From Paradesulfitobacterium ferrireducens (GTDB lineage: Bacteria > Bacillota > Desulfitobacteriia > Desulfitobacteriales > Desulfitobacteriaceae): a stretch of DNA of 64,000 nucleotides. Both the position numbers and the translations under genes were made by a program. Positions 61,493 through 64,000 of this stretch are shown here, in pieces. The DNA lies in contig NZ_JAFLRH010000002.1 of the NCBI RefSeq assembly GCF_017310645.1, positions 248,001 through 312,000 of the forward strand, in the 5' to 3' direction. Under the pieces are notes generated by a model. The model did no database searches. It saw only the letters and a program-made list of their open reading frames with translations, and had not been told where the DNA came from. Position 1 is the stretch's first letter. Every line of letters begins with the position of its first letter.

Positions 61493-63286
61493 ATGAAACA
61501 AGAATTATTGATGGGAAACCAAGCGATAGCCTTGGGTGCCATACACGCGGGAGTTGGTGTTGTTACCGGATATCCCGGAACACCGTCTACTGAAATCTTG
61601 GAGACCGTGGCGAAACGCAATCCGGGTAATATTTACGTAGAATGGTCGGTAAATGAAAAATCGGCTATGGAAGTAGCCGCAGGCGCTACCTACGCAGGAA
61701 TAAGAACAATGGTCACCATGAAACAGGTAGGTTTAAATGTGGCTTCAGATCCTATCATGAGCCTTGCCTATATTGGAGTCAAAGGCGGTATGGTGGTTGT
61801 GGTTGCCGATGATCCGGGACCTATTTCGTCTCAGACAGAACAAGATACCAGACAATTTGGGATTTTTTCTAAAATTCCGGTGTTTGATCCATCTTCCCCC
61901 GAAGAGGCATATCGGATGATTGAAGATGCCTTTGACTATTCAGAAAAATACAATACCCCTGTGTTGTTTCGCCCGACTACAAGAGTGTGCCATGCGAATG
62001 CATCCATAACTGTAAATGACTCCCGCCGTGTAATCAAGGCTGAAGGCTTTATCAAAGATTCTAAATGGGTGATTTTCCCTCGTTTATCGTATGAGAGCCA
62101 TATGAAAATAGAAAAACGCAATCCTGTCATTGCAGAGGATTTTTTTTCTTATTCCTATAATAAGGTTACCGGACATGGCAAAAAGGGAATTGCCACTGGT
62201 GGTGTCAGCTATGCCTATACAAAGGAAGCACTTTCCTCTCTAAATGGAACAGGTAAGCTCATGAAGGTTGCCACTCCTTATCCTTTCCCAGAAAAGCTAG
62301 CTTTGGAGTTCCTCAAGGATTTAGATGAAGTCCTAGTTATCGAAGAACTTTCTCCTTATCTTGAAAAAGAGCTGATTTATCTATGCGGAAAGTATCAGCT
62401 TCCTGTAAAAATAAAAGGCAAATTAACGGAAGATATGCCATGGGCGGGTGAAAACACAGTAAAATCTGTAACGGAAGCAGTCCGCAACTTTTTAAGTCTT
62501 CCTTATTCCCAATCAGAAACTAAAGAAATTTCAATAACTCTTCCCGACCGCGATCCTGTCTTGTGTGCAGGATGTCCTCATCGTGCTTCCTTCTATGCGG
62601 TGAAAAGAGCTATGAAGGGCAGAAAGGCTGTGTTTTCAGGAGACATAGGATGTTACACTCTAGGCAATGCCAAACCTCTTGAGATGGTGGATACTTGTCT
62701 TTGCATGGGTGCCGGGGTGACAATCGCCCAGGGTATCCACAGAGTGGAGCCTGATGGTGTAAACTTTGCATTTATCGGAGACTCAACCTTTTTCCATACA
62801 GGTATTTCCGGAGTGATCAACGCCGTAACGAATGAGACGGACATTGTGTTAGCGGTTCTTGATAATTCAACAACCGCCATGACAGGTAACCAGCCCAATC
62901 CAGGCACCGGGCAAACCATGATGGGCAGTATTTCACAGAAAATTAGTATTTACAATATTCTTTCTGCTATTGGAGTCAAACATATTGAAAGGATAAATCC
63001 CTTTGATTTAGCAAAGGCGCAAAAAGCTGTTACAAAGATGGCAGATATTAAGGGCGTTTCAGCAATTATATTTGAAGCTCCATGTATACAAATTGTAAAA
63101 CCTGCTCCCGCTTACAAGGTATATACGGAGAAATGTACAAACTGTGAACACTGTATCAAAGAACTAGGCTGCCCGGCCATTGTTATAGAGAACGAACAAG
63201 TAACCATTGATTCCACGTTGTGTAATGGTTGCTCCATTTGTTCCCAAGTTTGTCCATTTGGTGCGATCGGGGGTCCAGAACAATGA
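61493..63286 (+). CDS. iorA: Indolepyruvate:ferredoxin oxidoreductase, alpha subunit
   Basis: This subunit of about 598 residues has the IorA order: N-terminal YPGTPSTEILE domain, VADDPGPISSQTEQDTR, a TPP-binding half with CAGCPHRASFYAVKRA and GDIGCYTLG, and a C-terminal ferredoxin domain with CTNCEHCIKELGCP and CNGCSICSQVCP. It oxidatively decarboxylates an aryl pyruvate to aryl-acetyl-CoA. The start ATG at 61493 has GAGG upstream. Together with the indoleacetate-type genes before it, tryptophan-derived indolepyruvate is the most likely substrate; phenylpyruvate is also accepted by known enzymes. Confidence 0.92.
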   Translation: MKQELLMGNQAIALGAIHAGVGVVTGYPGTPSTEILETVAKRNPGNIYVEWSVNEKSAMEVAAGATYAGIRTMVTMKQVGLNVASDPIMSLAYIGVKGGMVVVVADDPGPISSQTEQDTRQFGIFSKIPVFDPSSPEEAYRMIEDAFDYSEKYNTPVLFRPTTRVCHANASITVNDSRRVIKAEGFIKDSKWVIFPRLSYESHMKIEKRNPVIAEDFFSYSYNKVTGHGKKGIATGGVSYAYTKEALSSLNGTGKLMKVATPYPFPEKLALEFLKDLDEVLVIEELSPYLEKELIYLCGKYQLPVKIKGKLTEDMPWAGENTVKSVTEAVRNFLSLPYSQSETKEISITLPDRDPVLCAGCPHRASFYAVKRAMKGRKAVFSGDIGCYTLGNAKPLEMVDTCLCMGAGVTIAQGIHRVEPDGVNFAFIGDSTFFHTGISGVINAVTNETDIVLAVLDNSTTAMTGNQPNPGTGQTMMGSISQKISIYNILSAIGVKHIERINPFDLAKAQKAVTKMADIKGVSAIIFEAPCIQIVKPAPAYKVYTEKCTNCEHCIKELGCPAIVIENEQVTIDSTLCNGCSICSQVCPFGAIGGPEQ

Positions 63287-63885
63287 AAAACTGTATTTTA
63301 GTGGGTGTGGGAGGTCAGGGTACTATTCTGGCTTCAAAATTGATAGCCCAGGCGGCCATGGATAAAGGCAAACAGGCACTAACAACAGAAACCATCGGTA
63401 TGGCGCAACGTGGAGGAAGTGTAGTAAGTCATATACGCATAGGTAGCGAAATTTATTCTCCTTTAATTCCTCTCCAAGCTGCTGATTTGGTCATTGGATT
63501 TGAACCTGCCGAAGCTGTGAGAGCCCTTCCATATTTGAAAAAAGACAGTATGGTTATTGTCAGTAAAAGAGCCATCATACCGGTCACCTCAGCTTTTTCC
63601 GGCTCAAATTATAACGGGATGGAAATGATGTCTTATTTGAAAGATCACGTTGAGAATCTAATAGTAGTTGACACCGATACGATCTGCCGCTTATGTGGCA
63701 GCAACAAGGTAGTCAATTTGTCCCTTTTGGGTGTTGCAGCAGCGGGCGGCGTTCTTGACATTTCATTAAACGATCTTGAAAATACCATTCGCAAGGTACT
63801 TCCCGAACATTATATTGAGATGAATATCAAAGCACTCCATTTAGGCGCAAAATCCATTACTGAACAAACTTGGGCGACGCATTAA
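63283..63885 (+). CDS. iorB: Indolepyruvate:ferredoxin oxidoreductase, beta subunit
   Basis: This 200-residue gamma-like subunit has GVGGQGTILASKLIAQAA and GMAQRGGSVVSHIRIG, typical of IorB. Its ATG overlaps the iorA stop by 4 bases (ATGA), so the pair is made in step. It is the last full gene in the window; the gap after it ends in the second copy of the 30-bp repeat. Confidence 0.93.
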   Translation: MKNCILVGVGGQGTILASKLIAQAAMDKGKQALTTETIGMAQRGGSVVSHIRIGSEIYSPLIPLQAADLVIGFEPAEAVRALPYLKKDSMVIVSKRAIIPVTSAFSGSNYNGMEMMSYLKDHVENLIVVDTDTICRLCGSNKVVNLSLLGVAAAGGVLDISLNDLENTIRKVLPEHYIEMNIKALHLGAKSITEQTWATH

Positions 63886-63970
63886 ACTTCATGTGGACTT
63901 TGGATAAATTATTTTGCTGGGAAAGCGGTTAAAATTTCGTTTAGTTTATGCCGAACGCGGGATTAGACTG

Positions 63971-64000
63971 TAGACTGAATTGTACAAATAGTCTATAATT
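63971..64000 (+). repeat. 30-bp exact repeat, copy 2, at the window edge
   Basis: It is identical to 33239-33268 up to the last base of the window, so the match may continue. It carries the nested dyad (TAGACT...AGTCTA around TTGTACAA) and a TATAAT box. A gene related to the one at 33288 may follow outside the window. No sigma-54 element stands before this copy. Confidence 0.75.

Noticed and set aside
63901-63916. GG...TTGC element near the right edge as a sigma-54 promoter
   Set aside because: The spacer between GG and GC is 12 bases, two too many.

Overview
The window is dense, mostly plus-strand catabolic DNA from a strictly anaerobic-type bacterium. Strong GGAGG ribosome binding sites, frequent GTG/TTG starts, sigma-54 control, TRAP transporters, ferredoxin-linked 2-oxoacid oxidoreductases and many Mo, FeS and B12 enzymes suggest a Firmicute of the Peptococcaceae/Desulfitobacteriaceae kind. 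That is inference; there is no rRNA or other phylogenetic marker here. I saw no tRNA, CRISPR array or intact insertion sequence.

Left half (1-33.8 kb, GC-richer): the end of a sigma-54 enhancer-binding regulator; a three-subunit xanthine-dehydrogenase-family Mo hydroxylase (1899-5561); a four-gene 2-oxoacid:ferredoxin oxidoreductase with a GltD-like flavoprotein (6029-10282); an AT-rich TRAP transporter (10444-13370); a dihydropyrimidinase-like amidohydrolase (13427-14767); a membrane-anchored Mo-bisPGD oxidoreductase (14945-18960); a remnant of an NCS1 permease; a PreA-like lactam/dihydropyrimidine dehydrogenase (19756-21096); a NarL-type two-component pair; an ATP-dependent hydantoinase pair HyuA/HyuB; an acyl-CoA ligase; and the beta-oxidation cassette thiolase, DUF35, MaoC, SDR, acyl-CoA dehydrogenase (28841-32961). 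Three sigma-54 promoters (about 1755, 5951, 33220) each have upstream dyads of the form TGGTA-N8-TACCA, which makes a coherent regulon for the regulator at the left edge.

Right half (33.9-64 kb, AT-richer): a MeaB-type GTPase on the minus strand; a second TRAP transporter; an opine-dehydrogenase-like protein and a 3-hydroxyacyl-CoA dehydrogenase; a PaaK-like ligase; a PucR-type regulator; a CoA-transferase-fold pair; a split B12-dependent mutase; a second HyuA/HyuB pair; a V4R protein; a second Mo hydroxylase; a second copy of the thiolase-DUF35-MaoC-SDR-acyl-CoA dehydrogenase cassette; a CaiB-type CoA-transferase; and IorA/IorB. This gene set matches, step for step, the anaerobic indoleacetate (auxin) pathway worked out in Aromatoleum/Azoarcus: hydroxylation to oxindoleacetate, ATP-dependent ring opening to (2-aminophenyl)succinate, CoA loading, B12 rearrangement to a benzylmalonyl-CoA, oxidative decarboxylation, beta-oxidation to 2-aminobenzoyl-CoA. 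IorAB would feed it from tryptophan via indolepyruvate.

The left cluster has the same hydroxylase, ring opener and beta-oxidation logic but no mutase in view. Instead it has a dihydropyrimidine-dehydrogenase-like reductase and a dihydropyrimidinase-like hydrolase. My working hypothesis is that it degrades a fused lactam such as 2-quinolone (from quinoline) through 3-(2-aminophenyl)propionyl-CoA, so that both clusters meet at 2-aminocinnamoyl-CoA. That would explain the duplicated cassette. The right-hand assignment is fairly well supported by family content; the left-hand one is speculative.
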